Assembly: GCF_900172235.1 (NCBI RefSeq)
Contig: NZ_FWFQ01000018.1
Span: 19,861-83,860 of the forward strand
DNA: 64,000 nucleotides
Source of the DNA: Pseudoruegeria aquimaris
GTDB taxonomy: Bacteria; Pseudomonadota; Alphaproteobacteria; Rhodobacterales; Rhodobacteraceae
Reading direction: 5' to 3'
The position numbers and the translations under genes are program-made. The notes under the pieces were generated by a model, which was not told where the DNA came from, did not search any database, and saw nothing but the letters and a program-made list of their open reading frames with translations. Position 1 is the stretch's first letter. Every line of letters starts with the position of its first letter. Of the stretch, positions 25,544 through 35,570 are shown piece by piece.

Positions 25544-26809
25544 TTAAGCGCCGGTCTTGCGACGGTACACGATGTCGACCCACACCGCGAAGACGAGCAC
25601 GAAGCCCACCACGATGTTCTGAAGCGGCGCGTCCACGCCGACGGAGGCCATGCCCGATTGCAGCGACTGCATGATCAGCGCGCCGATGACCGCGCCGTAG
25701 ATGGTACCGAAGCCGCCGCTCAGGGCGGTGCCGCCGATCACGGCCGCCGCGATCACGCGCAGCTCGTCGAGCGTGCCCAGGCCCACGTCCACCGCGTTGA
25801 GGCGAGCGGAGGCGATGATCGAGGCGATGCCGGTGAGCGCGCCCATCAGGGCGAAGATCTTCACGGTGAGCCAGCGGGTGTTGATGCCGGAAAGCTCGGC
25901 CGCCTCGGGGTTGCCGCCGGTGGCGTAGACGTAGCGGCCGAAGCGGGTGCGGGTGGCGATGACCGTCATCACGACCGTGACCACGAGCAGGATCAGCACC
26001 GGGATGGCGACGCCGTGGTTCCAGACGAGATCCTCGGTGTATTCGATGCCGCGGGCTTCCGTCATGCGCTTCATCGCGCCTTTGGGGATCGGGTAGCTGT
26101 TCATGATCCAGACGAATGCGATGATCAGGCCGGCAGCGAGGCCGACCATGATCGCCTCGGCCCAGACCGGCTTCACGACGAAGCCGTGATCGGCCTTGCG
26201 GCGGCGGCTCATGAGCATGACAGCCACGGCCACAACGGCGGCGATGATGCCGAAGATCCAGCTCAGGGTCTCGCCCAGCGTGCCTTCGGCACCGCCGCCC
26301 AGCAGGCGGAAGGTGGGATCGAGCGGCGCCTGCGTCTGGCCCTTGGTCACCCACCACATGGCCCCGCGGTAGATCAGGAAGCCCCCGAGCGTCACGATGA
26401 AGGCCGGCACGGTGAGGTAGCCGATGATCCAGCCCTGGAAGGCGCCGAGCACGGCCCCCATCAGGATGGCGGCGAAAACGGCGATGATCCAGATCGACCA
26501 ATGCCCCAGCCCGACGATCTGCGGCAGCCACTGCACTTGCAGCGCCGCCACGGTCATGCCGATGAAGCCCAGCATTGAGCCGACCGAGAGATCGATGTGC
26601 CGGGTCACGATCACGAAGACCATGCCCGTCGCCATGACGGCCACCGAGGCCGTCTGAACGGAAACGTTGAAGAAGTTGCGCGGTGACAGGAACCGCCCGT
26701 CGGTCGCGATGCCGAAGACGATCCAGATCACCACGAGGGCGCCGATCATCCCCAGCAGCCTGGTATCGAGCCCCAGGCTGGCAAAGAATTTCTTGGCTTG
26801 GTCTTGCAT
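25544..26809 (-). CDS. xylH: Xylose-type sugar ABC transporter permease
   Basis: Inner-membrane permease, 421 aa, with about ten or more hydrophobic segments and the BPD_transp_2 features RHIDLSVGSMLGFIGM and AVIGGTALSGGFGTIYGAVIGA. The start is ATG 26809 (MQDQAKKFF) with GGGAGGA 8 nt upstream; the frame extends 12 more codons without homology. A charged cytoplasmic loop (SRRRKADHGF) near the middle is typical of XylH. It lies between xylF, from which it is separated by 155 bp with a hairpin, and xylG. Confidence 0.88.
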   Translation of the reverse strand: MQDQAKKFFASLGLDTRLLGMIGALVVIWIVFGIATDGRFLSPRNFFNVSVQTASVAVMATGMVFVIVTRHIDLSVGSMLGFIGMTVAALQVQWLPQIVGLGHWSIWIIAVFAAILMGAVLGAFQGWIIGYLTVPAFIVTLGGFLIYRGAMWWVTKGQTQAPLDPTFRLLGGGAEGTLGETLSWIFGIIAAVVAVAVMLMSRRRKADHGFVVKPVWAEAIMVGLAAGLIIAFVWIMNSYPIPKGAMKRMTEARGIEYTEDLVWNHGVAIPVLILLVVTVVMTVIATRTRFGRYVYATGGNPEAAELSGINTRWLTVKIFALMGALTGIASIIASARLNAVDVGLGTLDELRVIAAAVIGGTALSGGFGTIYGAVIGALIMQSLQSGMASVGVDAPLQNIVVGFVLVFAVWVDIVYRRKTGA

Positions 26810-26923
26810 GTTGTGTGTCCTCCCCCGATCGCGGACGTCACGCATTGCGGTGCAGGCCAGTGGCGGCAGGAAGCGCGCACCCGGTGAGAGCCTACAGCAA
26901 TGTCAGGAAATTTCGTAAAGGGT

Positions 26924-26953
26924 CGCTCCCCCGCGCGAAGCGGCGGAGGAGCG
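26924..26953 (-). terminator. Intra-operon hairpin after xylF
   Basis: CGCTCC (26924-26929) pairs with GGAGCG (26948-26953), continuing inside with CCGC and GCGG. It begins 11 bp after the xylF stop and 114 bp before the xylH start. As with the other two binding-protein genes here, it probably raises binding protein yield relative to downstream genes. Confidence 0.55.
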
Positions 26954-26964
26954 GAAAGCTCAGA

Positions 26965-27984
26965 TCACTTGCAGTAGTCGATCGTCGCGCCGGCGCAGAG
27001 CGCCTCCTTGGAGATCCAGCCCGCATCGACCACCACGTTCAGGTTTTCCTGGGTGATCGGAACCGGAGCAAGGAACTTCGCCATCATGGTGGTGCCACCC
27101 GGCGAGGTCCATTCCACGGCGCCGTCGATCTTGGCCATGCCGTCTTCGGCGAGAGCCACGGCGATCTCGCCGGCGGCCTTGCCGAGCTCGCGCGCATCCT
27201 TCCAGACGGAGACCGTCTGGGTGCCCAGCGCCACGCGGTTCAGGGCAGCGTGGTCGCCGTCCTGGCCGGAGACAGGGATGCCTTCCATGCCCTGTGCGGT
27301 GAGAGCTGCCACGACGCCGCCGGCGGTGCCGTCGTTGGAGGCGACCACGGCGTCGACCTTGTTGTCGTTGGCCGTCAGGATCTGCTCCATGTTGCGCTGT
27401 GCGTTGGCCGGCACCCAGCCGTCGGTGTAGGCTTCGCCGACGATGGTGATGTCACCCGCGTCGATCGCCGCCTGCAGCACTTCCTGCTGACCGCCACGCA
27501 GGAAATCCGCGTTCGGGTCGGTGGGGGAGCCCTTGATCATCACGTAGTTGCCCTTCGGCTGGGCTTCCAGCACGGCACGCGCCTGCATCCGGCCCACTTC
27601 GACGTTGTCGAACGTCAGGTAGAAGGCGCGGCTGTCTTCGATCAGGCGGTCGTAGGCGATGACCGGGATGCCTTCGTTGGCGGCGGCCTCGACGGCCGGG
27701 CCCACGGCAGAGGCGTCCTGGGCGAGAATGATCAGGGCGTCGGCGCCCTGGGCGATCAGGCTTTCCACGTCGGACAGCTGCTTGGCGGACGAGGATTGCG
27801 CGTCGGCGGAGATGTATTCGGCGCCCGCGGCGTCGAGCGCTGCCTTGATCGCGGCTTCATCCGTCTTCCAGCGTTCTTCCTGGAAGTTGGACCAGCTCAC
27901 GCCGACGACGACGCCATCGGCCAGCGCCGTGGTGGCCATGGTCGCGGCAATTACGCCCGCAGCAATACCGGTGAATTTTTTCAT
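26965..27984 (-). CDS. xylF: D-xylose ABC transporter periplasmic binding protein
   Basis: Family 2 sugar-binding protein, 339 aa. Residues 1-22 form a signal peptide ([10 protein letters not shown] to ALA). Segments closely matching E. coli XylF include the [12 protein letters not shown] stretch, [43 protein letters not shown] and [21 protein letters not shown]. The start is ATG 27984. It is first in xylFHG and divergent from a ROK-type regulator. Xylose isomerase and xylulokinase genes are not in the window. Confidence 0.9.
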   Translation of the reverse strand: MKKFTGIAAGVIAATMATTALADGVVVGVSWSNFQEERWKTDEAAIKAALDAAGAEYISADAQSSSAKQLSDVESLIAQGADALIILAQDASAVGPAVEAAANEGIPVIAYDRLIEDSRAFYLTFDNVEVGRMQARAVLEAQPKGNYVMIKGSPTDPNADFLRGGQQEVLQAAIDAGDITIVGEAYTDGWVPANAQRNMEQILTANDNKVDAVVASNDGTAGGVVAALTAQGMEGIPVSGQDGDHAALNRVALGTQTVSVWKDARELGKAAGEIAVALAEDGMAKIDGAVEWTSPGGTTMMAKFLAPVPITQENLNVVVDAGWISKEALCAGATIDYCK

Positions 27985-28067
27985 GATTTCCTCCCTAGAG
28001 TTCAATCGCCGCCGCTCTCCCTTGCGTCCTAGTGGATTCGCAGCGGCTGCAGAGGTTCTAGCATTAT

Positions 28068-28088
28068 TTATTTTGAAGGTCTAATTAA
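28068..28088. promoter_or_regulatory. ROK-type operator near xylF
   Basis: TTATTTT, 7 bp, TAATTAA. It resembles the Mlc/NagC-type ROK operator layout (TTATTTT-N7-half site) and lies 84 bp upstream of xylF in an AT-rich patch unlike the surrounding sequence. Confidence 0.5.
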
Positions 28089-28182
28089 ATACGCGCACCC
28101 TGCGTCACTTTCTCGTAACACCCTGTTTATCAACATGTTTGCGCTAACTATCCGCGTGGGGGCACTCTGCGCGCTTGCAGAA

Positions 28183-28203
28183 TTATTTTATTCTGTGAAA
28201 TAT
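28183..28203. promoter_or_regulatory. ROK-type operator near the ROK regulator gene
   Basis: TTATTTT (28183-28189), 7 bp, GAAATAT (28197-28203), 23 bp before the regulator start. It resembles the NagC/Mlc operator layout. The overlapping dyad CAGAAT-N6-ATTCTG (28178-28195) is also visible. Autoregulation is likely. Confidence 0.55.
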
Positions 28204-28225
28204 ACTTCTCCGGGAGGACATCACA

Positions 28226-29449
28226 TTGGCACGAATCGACCGCGCGAGCACGGCGACGGATCAACGCGAGTCCGGGCGGCAGAAAGTCATCTCGACGATC
28301 CGCAAGTCCGGCCAGATCGCGCGCATTGACATCGCCCAGAAGACCGGCGTGAGCCCGGCCACCGTGACCTCCATCACCTCGGAGCTTCTAAAGGCCGGGC
28401 TGATCGAGGAGATCGCACCGGACAGCAAGCCCGATTCCCGCCGCGGACGCCCGCGCGTGGCGCTGAAGATCCGGGGCGATGCGCATATCGTCGCCGGGCT
28501 GAAGGTGGCCAACCGCAACGTTATGGTGGCGCTGATCGATTTCGAGGGCAACACGGTGAGCGAATACACCGCCGCCCTGCCCGCCTCCAAGCTTTCGCCC
28601 GACGACATGGCCGGGTTCATCGAGACCTCCGTCCGCGCCGCGGCGCAGGAGGCCGACATGGACGTGTCGCAGATCTCCGGGCTCGGCATCGGCGTGGCCG
28701 GCATCATCGATGCGCCGCGCGGCTTCGTCTACTGGTCCCCCTCGATGACCGAACGCAACGTCGGCCTGCGCGATCTCGTGGAGGCCCGGCTGCCGCTTCC
28801 CGTGTTCATCGACAACGACGCCAACCTCGTCGCCATGGCCGAACAGCTCTTCGGCATGGGCAAGACGGTGAGCGATTTCATCGTCGTCACCATCGAGCAC
28901 GGCGTGGGCATGGGCATCGTGATCGACAACGCGCTCTACCGCGGCACCCGCGGCTGCGGCGCGGAGTTCGGCCACACCAAGGTGCACCTGGACGGCGCGC
29001 TCTGCCGCTGCGGCCAGCGCGGCTGCCTCGAGGCCTACGTCGCCGATTACGCGCTTCTGCGCGAGGCCAGCATCACCGGCTCGCTCTCCGGTCAGGATCC
29101 CGAGAACGCCACGCTGGACATGCTCTTCCGCAAGGCGAAATCCGGCGACACCACGGCGCAGTCCATCTTCCACCGGGCCGGCCGCATGTTTGCCATGGGG
29201 CTTGCCAACATCGTCAACATCTTCGATCCGGAACTGATCATCCTATCCGGCGAGCGGATGCAGTTCGATTACCTCTACGCCGACGAGGTGCTCGAAGCCA
29301 TGAAGGCCGCCGTGATCCAGGTGGATGCCCCCCTTCCCGAGGTGCGCATCCACAAGTGGGGCGATCTCATGTGGGCCAAGGGCGCCGCCGCCTTCGCGAT
29401 GGACGGCGTGACGGACCTCGCCATCAGGAAAATCACCGATGCTGCCTAA
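28226..29449 (+). CDS. xylR: ROK-family transcriptional regulator (XylR/NagC type)
   Basis: Sugar-responsive repressor, 407 aa, from a TTG start at 28226 with GGAGG 8 nt before it. The N-terminal winged helix spans about residues 20-75 (RIDIAQKTGVSPATVTSITSELLKAG). The ROK domain has the phosphate loop-like GLGIGVAGII, the DNDANL motif and the zinc site in GHTKVHLDGALCRCGQRGCLE. Divergent from xylFHG with paired operator-like sites between, so probable xylose repressor. It overlaps the next gene by 11 bp. Confidence 0.85.
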   Translation: MARIDRASTATDQRESGRQKVISTIRKSGQIARIDIAQKTGVSPATVTSITSELLKAGLIEEIAPDSKPDSRRGRPRVALKIRGDAHIVAGLKVANRNVMVALIDFEGNTVSEYTAALPASKLSPDDMAGFIETSVRAAAQEADMDVSQISGLGIGVAGIIDAPRGFVYWSPSMTERNVGLRDLVEARLPLPVFIDNDANLVAMAEQLFGMGKTVSDFIVVTIEHGVGMGIVIDNALYRGTRGCGAEFGHTKVHLDGALCRCGQRGCLEAYVADYALLREASITGSLSGQDPENATLDMLFRKAKSGDTTAQSIFHRAGRMFAMGLANIVNIFDPELIILSGERMQFDYLYADEVLEAMKAAVIQVDAPLPEVRIHKWGDLMWAKGAAAFAMDGVTDLAIRKITDAA

Positions 29450-31010
29450 AGCCGTTGCCCTCGGGCTTCTGCCGCTCTTCGCCGGCCCGACCCTCGCCGG
29501 CGACCCCGCCTTCAGCCCCGTCACCATCCCCGAGCACGTCTATGCCGGCGGCTGGGAGCATTTCGTCGGCGGCGGCGTGGCCGTCTTCGATTGCAACGGC
29601 GATGCGCTGCCCGAAGCCTACATGGCCGGCGGCGGCAACCCGGCCATGCTGCTCGCAAACACCACCGAAGCCCCCGGCGCCCCGATCGCCTTCTCTGAGG
29701 CCACCCCGGAGGCCCTCGCCCTGACGGGCGTGACGGGCGCCTACCCGCTGGACATCGACAGCGACGGCACCCTCGATCTGGCCATCCTGCGGGTCGGCGA
29801 AAACCGCCTGATGCGCGGGCTCGGCGACTGCCGGTTCGAACCCTTCAGCGCCGCTCTCGGCTACGAAAGCCGCACGGACGGCTGGACCACGGCCTTCTCC
29901 GCCACCTGGGAGGGCAACGCGCGCCTGCCGACGCTCGCCTTCGGCAACTACGTGGATCGCGCGGACCCGAAAGGCCCCTTCGGCACCTGTGACGAGGGCG
30001 AGCTCCACCGGCCCGACGGCGCGCGCTACGCCGCCCCGCTGCCCCTGGCCCCGGGGTTCTGCCCGCTGTCGATGCTGTTCACCGATTGGTCCCGCACCGG
30101 CCGGCAGGACCTGCGCGTCTCCAACGATCGCCACTACTACGTGAAGGGCGGGCAGGAGCAGCTCTGGGCGATGGAGCCCACGCCCCGCCCCTACACCGAG
30201 AAAGACGGATGGAAGCCCTACGCGCTCTGGGGCATGGGCATCGCCACCCGCGATGTCACCGGCGACGGCCGGCAGGAAGTCTACCTCACCTCGATGGGGG
30301 ATCAGAAGTTCCAAGCCCTCGCCGAAGGCGCCTCGGGCCCGGTCTACGAAGATGCGAGCTACCACAGCGGCACCACCGCGCACCGGCCCTACCTCGGCGA
30401 CGACGGCCGCCCCTCCACCGGCTGGCACGTGGCCTTCGGCGACGTGCAGAACGACGGGCGCGACGATATCTTCGTCGCCAAGGGCAACGTGGAGCAGATG
30501 CCCTCCGCCGCGATGGAAGATCCCAACAACCTGCTGATCCAGCAGCCCGACGGCACCTTCGCCGAACGCGGCGCCGAGGCCGGCGTGGCCTCCATGGCAC
30601 GCGGCCGTGGCGCGGCGCTGGTGGATTTCAATCTCGACGGGTTGCTCGATCTGCTCGTCGTCAACCGCCGCGCGCCGGCGGAAGCCTGGCAGAACATAAC
30701 GGCCGACACCGGGAACTGGGCGCTCGTCGAGCTGCACCAGCCCGCCCCCAACACCCGCGCGGTGGGCGCCTTCGTGGAACTGCGCGCCGGCGAACGCACC
30801 CAGCTGCGCGAGATTACGGTCGGCGGCGGCCATGCCGGCGGCGATGCCGCCGGGCTCCACTTCGGCCTCGGCATGGCAGACGAAGCCGAGTTGCGGGTGA
30901 TCTGGCCCGACGGGCGCACCAGCGACTGGGTGGAGGTTCCGGTCAACGGGCTGTCCCGGGTCTCTCCGGGCGCGTCCCCCTCCGGGCTGTCCGTGGAGAC
31001 GGGCGGTTAA
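29439..31010 (+). CDS. FG-GAP/VCBS repeat protein with ASPIC/UnbV C-terminal domain, exported
   Basis: A 523-aa protein with a signal peptide (residues 1-20, [20 protein letters not shown]). Beta-propeller repeats carry calcium-type loops: [51 protein letters not shown] and [13 protein letters not shown]. The C-terminal 80 residues ([26 protein letters not shown] to LRVIWPDG) match the ASPIC/UnbV module seen in CRTAC1-like proteins. It overlaps xylR by 11 bp and so is probably cotranscribed. Function is unknown; periplasmic or surface location is inferred. It is convergent with hemE (4-bp overlap). Confidence 0.8.
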   Translation: MLPKAVALGLLPLFAGPTLAGDPAFSPVTIPEHVYAGGWEHFVGGGVAVFDCNGDALPEAYMAGGGNPAMLLANTTEAPGAPIAFSEATPEALALTGVTGAYPLDIDSDGTLDLAILRVGENRLMRGLGDCRFEPFSAALGYESRTDGWTTAFSATWEGNARLPTLAFGNYVDRADPKGPFGTCDEGELHRPDGARYAAPLPLAPGFCPLSMLFTDWSRTGRQDLRVSNDRHYYVKGGQEQLWAMEPTPRPYTEKDGWKPYALWGMGIATRDVTGDGRQEVYLTSMGDQKFQALAEGASGPVYEDASYHSGTTAHRPYLGDDGRPSTGWHVAFGDVQNDGRDDIFVAKGNVEQMPSAAMEDPNNLLIQQPDGTFAERGAEAGVASMARGRGAALVDFNLDGLLDLLVVNRRAPAEAWQNITADTGNWALVELHQPAPNTRAVGAFVELRAGERTQLREITVGGGHAGGDAAGLHFGLGMADEAELRVIWPDGRTSDWVEVPVNGLSRVSPGASPSGLSVETGG

Positions 31011-32047
31011 CGCCGCCCCTCGCGCACCGTATCGATCATCAGTTGCACGTTGTCCGGATCGGCGTCCGGCGTGATGCCATGCCCGAGGTTGAAGATATGC
31101 GGCCCCTTGGAGAAGGCCCGCACGATGCGCCGGGTTTCCTCCACGAGCGCCTGCCCGCCGGTGACCATGTGGCTGGAGGCGAGGTTGCCCTGAACGCAGC
31201 CATCCACCTGCACGTGCTCCGCCGCCCACTCCGGCGAAACCGAATTGTCCAGCGCCACGCAATCCGCGCCGGTCGCCTTGGCAAAACCGATGTAGTTCTC
31301 GCCGGCCTCCCGCGGGAAGGCGATCACGGGCACGTGGGGGTGGCGCGCCTTGAGCGCGGCGATGATCTCTTTCGCCGGCGCAAGCGCGTATTTCGCGAAG
31401 GCCTCGCCCTTGAGCGACCCGGCCCAGCTGTCGAACAGTTTCACCACCTCGGCCCCGGCCTCGATCTGCATGGAGAGGTATTCGATGGTGGCGGCGGTGA
31501 TGCGGGCCAGCAGCGCCTCGAAGGTGGCCACATCGGCCTGCATCAGCGCATGGGCCGGCCCCTGGTCGGGCGTGCCCCGCCCGGCGATCATGTAGGTGGC
31601 CACCGTCCAGGGCGCGCCGGCGAAGCCGATCAGCGTCGTTTCGACAGGCAGCTCGCGCGAGAGGATCTTCACCGTCTCGTAGACGGGCGAAAGCACCTCG
31701 TGGATGTCCTCCACCGGCTTCAGCGCCGCCAACTCGCCCGGCGTGGTGATGGTGGAGAGCCGCGGCCCCTCCCCGGTCACGAACCAGAGATCCGCCCCCA
31801 GTGCCTGGGGCACCAGCAGGATGTCGGCAAAGAGAATCGCGGCGTCGAACCCGTAGCGGCGGATCGGCTGCAACGTCACCTCGGCGGCCAGCTCCGGCGT
31901 GTAGCACAGCGAAAGGAAATCCCCGGCCTTGGCCCGCGTCGCGCGGTATTCGGGCAGGTAACGCCCGGCCTGCCGCATCATCCAGATCGGCGGCACGTCT
32001 TGCGTTTCGCCGTTGAGCGCCTTCAGGATCGTCTTGGTCTGGGCCAT
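31007..32047 (-). CDS. hemE: Uroporphyrinogen decarboxylase
   Basis: Converts uroporphyrinogen III to coproporphyrinogen III in heme synthesis. It is 346 aa, the normal length, from ATG 32047 ([14 protein letters not shown]). Family signatures are [17 protein letters not shown], the [14 protein letters not shown] segment and [14 protein letters not shown]. It is divergent from hemC across 104 bp and its 3' end overlaps the FG-GAP gene by 4 bp on the opposite strand. Confidence 0.95.
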   Translation of the reverse strand: MAQTKTILKALNGETQDVPPIWMMRQAGRYLPEYRATRAKAGDFLSLCYTPELAAEVTLQPIRRYGFDAAILFADILLVPQALGADLWFVTGEGPRLSTITTPGELAALKPVEDIHEVLSPVYETVKILSRELPVETTLIGFAGAPWTVATYMIAGRGTPDQGPAHALMQADVATFEALLARITAATIEYLSMQIEAGAEVVKLFDSWAGSLKGEAFAKYALAPAKEIIAALKARHPHVPVIAFPREAGENYIGFAKATGADCVALDNSVSPEWAAEHVQVDGCVQGNLASSHMVTGGQALVEETRRIVRAFSKGPHIFNLGHGITPDADPDNVQLMIDTVREGRR

Positions 32048-32151
32048 GGGTTCCCCGCTGTCTGACTTGCGGAACCGACCTTTCAAGCCAGCGGCATGAT
32101 GTCAAGCCGATGGGCGTTGTCAGGCCGATTTGCCGCGTTTATCAAGGCGCC

Positions 32152-33108
32152 ATGACGCACGCCCTCCCTTCTCCCGAACAGCCCCTGAAGATCGGCACCC
32201 GCGGCTCTCCGCTGGCGCTGGCGCAGGCCCGCGAAACCCGCGCCCGGCTGATGGCCGCCTTCCAGCTGCCCGAGGCCGCCTTCGAGATCGTGGTGATCAA
32301 GACGACGGGTGATGACCGCAGCCTGATCGACGCCGACCGCCCCTTGAAGGAGATCGGCAACAAGGGCCTCTTCACCAAGGAGATCGAGGAAGCGATGCTC
32401 GCCGGCACCATCGACATCGCGGTGCATTCCTCCAAGGACATGCCGGTCGAGCAGCCGCAAGGCCTCGTGCTCGACTGCTTCCTGCCCCGCGAAGACGTGC
32501 GCGACGCCTTCATCTCCTACCACCACCCGAACATCGCCGCGCTGCCCCCCGGCGCCGTGGTCGGCACCTCCTCGCTGCGCCGCAAGGCCCAGCTGCTGAA
32601 CGTGCGCCCCGACCTGAAGGTCGTGGAGTTCCGCGGCAACGTGCAGACCCGGCTCAGGAAGCTGTCCGACGGCGTTGCGCAATGCACCTTCCTCGCCATG
32701 GCCGGGCTCAACCGCCTGGGCACCCCCGAGGTCGCCACCGCCGCCATCGCGCCCGAAGAGATGCTGCCCGCAGTGGCGCAGGGCGCCATCGGCATCGAGC
32801 GCCGCGAAAGCGACGAACGCGCCGCCCGGCTGCTGGCCGCGCTGCACTGCACCGAAACCGGCACCCGCCTCGCCGCCGAGCGCGCCTTCCTCGCCCGGCT
32901 GGATGGCTCCTGCGAAACCCCCATCGCCGGGCTGGCGGACATCGCCGGAGACACCCTCACCCTGCGCGGCGAAATCCTGCGCCCCGATGGCAGCGAGAAA
33001 CTGGCCGACCAGATCACCGGCCCGGCTTCGGACGCCAAGGCCCTGGGCACAGAGCTCGCCGAAACCCTGCTCTGCCGCGCCGCGCCGGATTTCTTCGCCT
33101 GGCGCTGA
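32152..33108 (+). CDS. hemC: Hydroxymethylbilane synthase (porphobilinogen deaminase)
   Basis: Polymerises four porphobilinogen units to hydroxymethylbilane, 318 aa from ATG 32152. Visible are KIGTRGSPLALAQA, the catalytic Asp in SSKDMPV, and the dipyrromethane cofactor cysteine in LDGSCETPIAG. Product and substrate of the divergent hemE step are linked through HemD. Ends before a terminator-like repeat. The 5' extension of the frame to 32110 has no family match. Confidence 0.95.
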   Translation: MTHALPSPEQPLKIGTRGSPLALAQARETRARLMAAFQLPEAAFEIVVIKTTGDDRSLIDADRPLKEIGNKGLFTKEIEEAMLAGTIDIAVHSSKDMPVEQPQGLVLDCFLPREDVRDAFISYHHPNIAALPPGAVVGTSSLRRKAQLLNVRPDLKVVEFRGNVQTRLRKLSDGVAQCTFLAMAGLNRLGTPEVATAAIAPEEMLPAVAQGAIGIERRESDERAARLLAALHCTETGTRLAAERAFLARLDGSCETPIAGLADIAGDTLTLRGEILRPDGSEKLADQITGPASDAKALGTELAETLLCRAAPDFFAWR

Positions 33109-33147
33109 CCTTCACTTTGTTCGAAAAATATCCCCGCCGGAGGCAAA

Positions 33148-33196
33148 CCGCCCGCCGCAGGGCGGGCTGATCCTGCCGCGCCCCGCAAGGGGCGCG
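33148..33196. terminator. Terminator hairpins between hemC and ccoS
   Basis: CGCGCCCC (33177-33184) and GGGGCGCG (33189-33196) form a perfect stem with a GCAA tetraloop. A second hairpin (CCGCCC with GGGCGG, 33148-33165) precedes it. Both lie between convergent genes, after TCGAAAAATATCCCCGCCGG, echoing the repeat at 9.68 kb. Confidence 0.7.
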
Positions 33197-33211
33197 TCCG
33201 CTGAAGGGCCC

Positions 33212-33370
33212 TCAAGGCTTGGGCTTGTCGTCCCAGTCCGTGCTGAGAATGCGGTGCTTGTCGCCTTCCGGATCGTCGAACTGATGGGTCTTCATCGCCC
33301 AGAAGAAGGCCGCAAGGCCGAGGCCGCCGAGAAACAGCGAGATCGGAATCAGGTAGGTGAGCATTTCCAT
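33212..33370 (-). CDS. ccoS: cbb3-type cytochrome oxidase assembly protein CcoS
   Basis: A small 52-aa membrane protein needed for cofactor insertion into cbb3 oxidase. One transmembrane helix at about residues 4-26 (MLTYLIPISLFLGGLGLAAFFWAMK) precedes the family tail QFDDPEGDKHRIL. Sequence reads on from ccoI with a 4-bp gap, start ATG 33370 (an ATG 6 nt later is possible). It closes the ccoGHIS operon. It is easily missed because of its size. Confidence 0.88.
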   Translation of the reverse strand: MEMLTYLIPISLFLGGLGLAAFFWAMKTHQFDDPEGDKHRILSTDWDDKPKP

Positions 33371-33374
33371 GGGC

Positions 33375-35570
33375 TCACCTTACCCGCAGAGCGTTCAGGG
33401 ATACAGTGATCGAAGAGAGCGACATCGCCAGCGCCGCCGCCAGCGGCGTGGCCAGCCCGGCCACGGCAATGGGCACCGCGATCACGTTGTAGAGCGTGGC
33501 GATGCGGAAGTTCTCGCGGATGCGCTTCGTCGCCTTGCGCGCCGTCGCCGTGGCTTCCGCCACGGGCGAAAGATCGCGGCCCAGAAGCACGATGTCGGAG
33601 GCCACCCGTGCCGCGTCCAGCGCCGTGGCCGGCGAAATCGACACATGCGCCGCCGCCAGCGCCGCCGTGTCGTTCAACCCGTCGCCCACCATCAGCACGC
33701 GGCCCTCTTCCGAGAGCGCGGCCACGCGGGTGGCCTTTTCCTCGGGCAGCGCCCCGGCCTGCCAGTGCTCTATGCCGAGCCGCCGTGCCAGATCCTCGAC
33801 GGCCCCCTCGGCATCCCCCGAAAGAAGATGCACGGCGATGCCCTGCGCCTTCAGCCCGTCGATGGCCTCCCGCGCGCCGGGGCGGATGCGATCGTGGAAC
33901 AGGATGGCCAGGGGCGCTTCGCCGGCGACTTCCAGGTAGCTCGCCGTGCCCGCTTCCGGTGCGGCGGCACCGATCCATCCGGCGCGGCCCAGCCGCAGGC
34001 GGCGGCCGCCGGCCATGCCCTCGAGCCCGCAGCCCGGAAGCTCCTCGACCTCCGTCACCTGCGCGGGGCGCAGCCCGCGCGCCTGCGCCAGGTCGCAGAT
34101 CGCCTGTGCCAGCGGGTGGCTGGAGCCCTGCGCCAGGCCGAAGGCCAGCGCGAGGGTGTCATCGGGCAGCGCCTCGGCGTTCATCACCTCCGGCTTGCCC
34201 TCGGTCAGCGTGCCCGTCTTGTCGAAGACCGCGATCTCCACCTCCGCCAGCCGCTCCAGCGCGGTGGCGTGCTTGATCAGCATGCCTTTGCGAAACAGCC
34301 GCCCGGAGGCCGCCGTCGTGACGGCGGGCACCGCCAGCCCCAGCGCGCAGGGGCAGGTGATGATCAGCACCGCCGCCGCGATGTTGAGCGCGGTGCGCAG
34401 ATCGAACGTGTAGAGATACCATCCCACGAAGGAGAGCGCGGCGAGGATGTGCACGCCGGGGGCGTAGAGCTTCGCGGCCTTGTCGGCGAGCGAGGTGTAG
34501 CGGCTGCGGCCGCTTTCGGCCACCGCCACCAGGTCCGCCATCCGGTGCAGTGAAGTATCGCGCCCGACGGCCGTGGCACGGATCACCAGCGGGCTCGTCA
34601 GGTTCACCTCCCCCGCACTCACCGGCGTGCCGGCCTCGGCGAAGACCGGCATGGTTTCGCCGGTCAGCAGGCTGCGGTCCAGCTCGCTTGCGCCTTGCGA
34701 GATCACCCCGTCCACGGGCATCCGCGCGCCGGGCCGGACCCGGATCAGATCGCCCACCGCAAGCTCGGCCACCCGCACCTCCTGCTCGGCGCCGTCGGCC
34801 CCGATCCGCAGCGCGCGCGGCACCTCCAGCGCCGTGAGTTCCTCGGCGGCGGAGCGCGCCACCGCGCGCGTGCGGTGATCGAGGTAGCGGCCCGCGAGCA
34901 GGAAGAAGGTGAGGGTGAGCGCCGCGTCGAAATAGGCGTGCTCGCCGGAATGGGCGGTTTCATAGAGCGAGGTGCCCAGCGCCAGCACGATGGCCAGCGC
35001 GATGGGCACGTCCATGTTCATGCGCCCTTTCGAGAGCGCCGCCCAGGCGTTGGTGAAGAAGGGTTTCGCCGAAAAGGCCACCGCCGGGAAGGCGATCATG
35101 GCCGAGATCCAGTGGAACATGTCCCGCGTTGCGTCCTGCGCGCCCGACCAGACCGCCACCGAGAGCAGCATCACGTTCATCGAGGCGAAGAAGGCCACCG
35201 CCAGCCGCATCAGCAGATCGCGGCCGGCCTTGTCGGTGGCTGTGGCGCTCAGCGCCCCCGGGTCCAGCTCGTGCGCCTCGTAGCCGATCGCCTCCAGCCG
35301 CTCGGCGAGCGCGGCGGCCGTCACCTCGGGCGCGGCGTCCACGCTCACCCGCTTCAGCGTCAGGTTCACCCGTGCGCTTCTGACGCCGGGCGTGCGCGCG
35401 AGTTCGCGCTCCACGGCGGAGATGCAGGCGGCGCAGTGGATCGTCGGCAGAGACAGCAGCAGCGCTTCGCCCGCCTCCGGCACGCGCGCATCCGCCACCT
35501 CCTCGGCGAGAGGGGCGGCCACGCAGGCCGGGCAGGCCGACGCCGGCGCCGGGCGCAGCGCCGCTGTCAC
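33375..35570 (-). CDS. ccoI: Copper-translocating P-type ATPase for cbb3 oxidase
   Basis: P1B-type ATPase (CopA2/FixI group) that exports Cu for assembly of the CcoN copper centre; 731 aa. Features in order: N-terminal CPAC (13-16), heavy-metal domain with HCAAC (45-49), six to eight helices with CPC (406-408), phosphorylation motif DKTGTLTE from Asp450, TGE at 303-305 and GDGLNDTAAL near the end. It overlaps ccoH by 4 bp (ATGA). Confidence 0.94.
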   Translation of the reverse strand: MTAALRPAPASACPACVAAPLAEEVADARVPEAGEALLLSLPTIHCAACISAVERELARTPGVRSARVNLTLKRVSVDAAPEVTAAALAERLEAIGYEAHELDPGALSATATDKAGRDLLMRLAVAFFASMNVMLLSVAVWSGAQDATRDMFHWISAMIAFPAVAFSAKPFFTNAWAALSKGRMNMDVPIALAIVLALGTSLYETAHSGEHAYFDAALTLTFFLLAGRYLDHRTRAVARSAAEELTALEVPRALRIGADGAEQEVRVAELAVGDLIRVRPGARMPVDGVISQGASELDRSLLTGETMPVFAEAGTPVSAGEVNLTSPLVIRATAVGRDTSLHRMADLVAVAESGRSRYTSLADKAAKLYAPGVHILAALSFVGWYLYTFDLRTALNIAAAVLIITCPCALGLAVPAVTTAASGRLFRKGMLIKHATALERLAEVEIAVFDKTGTLTEGKPEVMNAEALPDDTLALAFGLAQGSSHPLAQAICDLAQARGLRPAQVTEVEELPGCGLEGMAGGRRLRLGRAGWIGAAAPEAGTASYLEVAGEAPLAILFHDRIRPGAREAIDGLKAQGIAVHLLSGDAEGAVEDLARRLGIEHWQAGALPEEKATRVAALSEEGRVLMVGDGLNDTAALAAAHVSISPATALDAARVASDIVLLGRDLSPVAEATATARKATKRIRENFRIATLYNVIAVPIAVAGLATPLAAALAMSLSSITVSLNALRVR

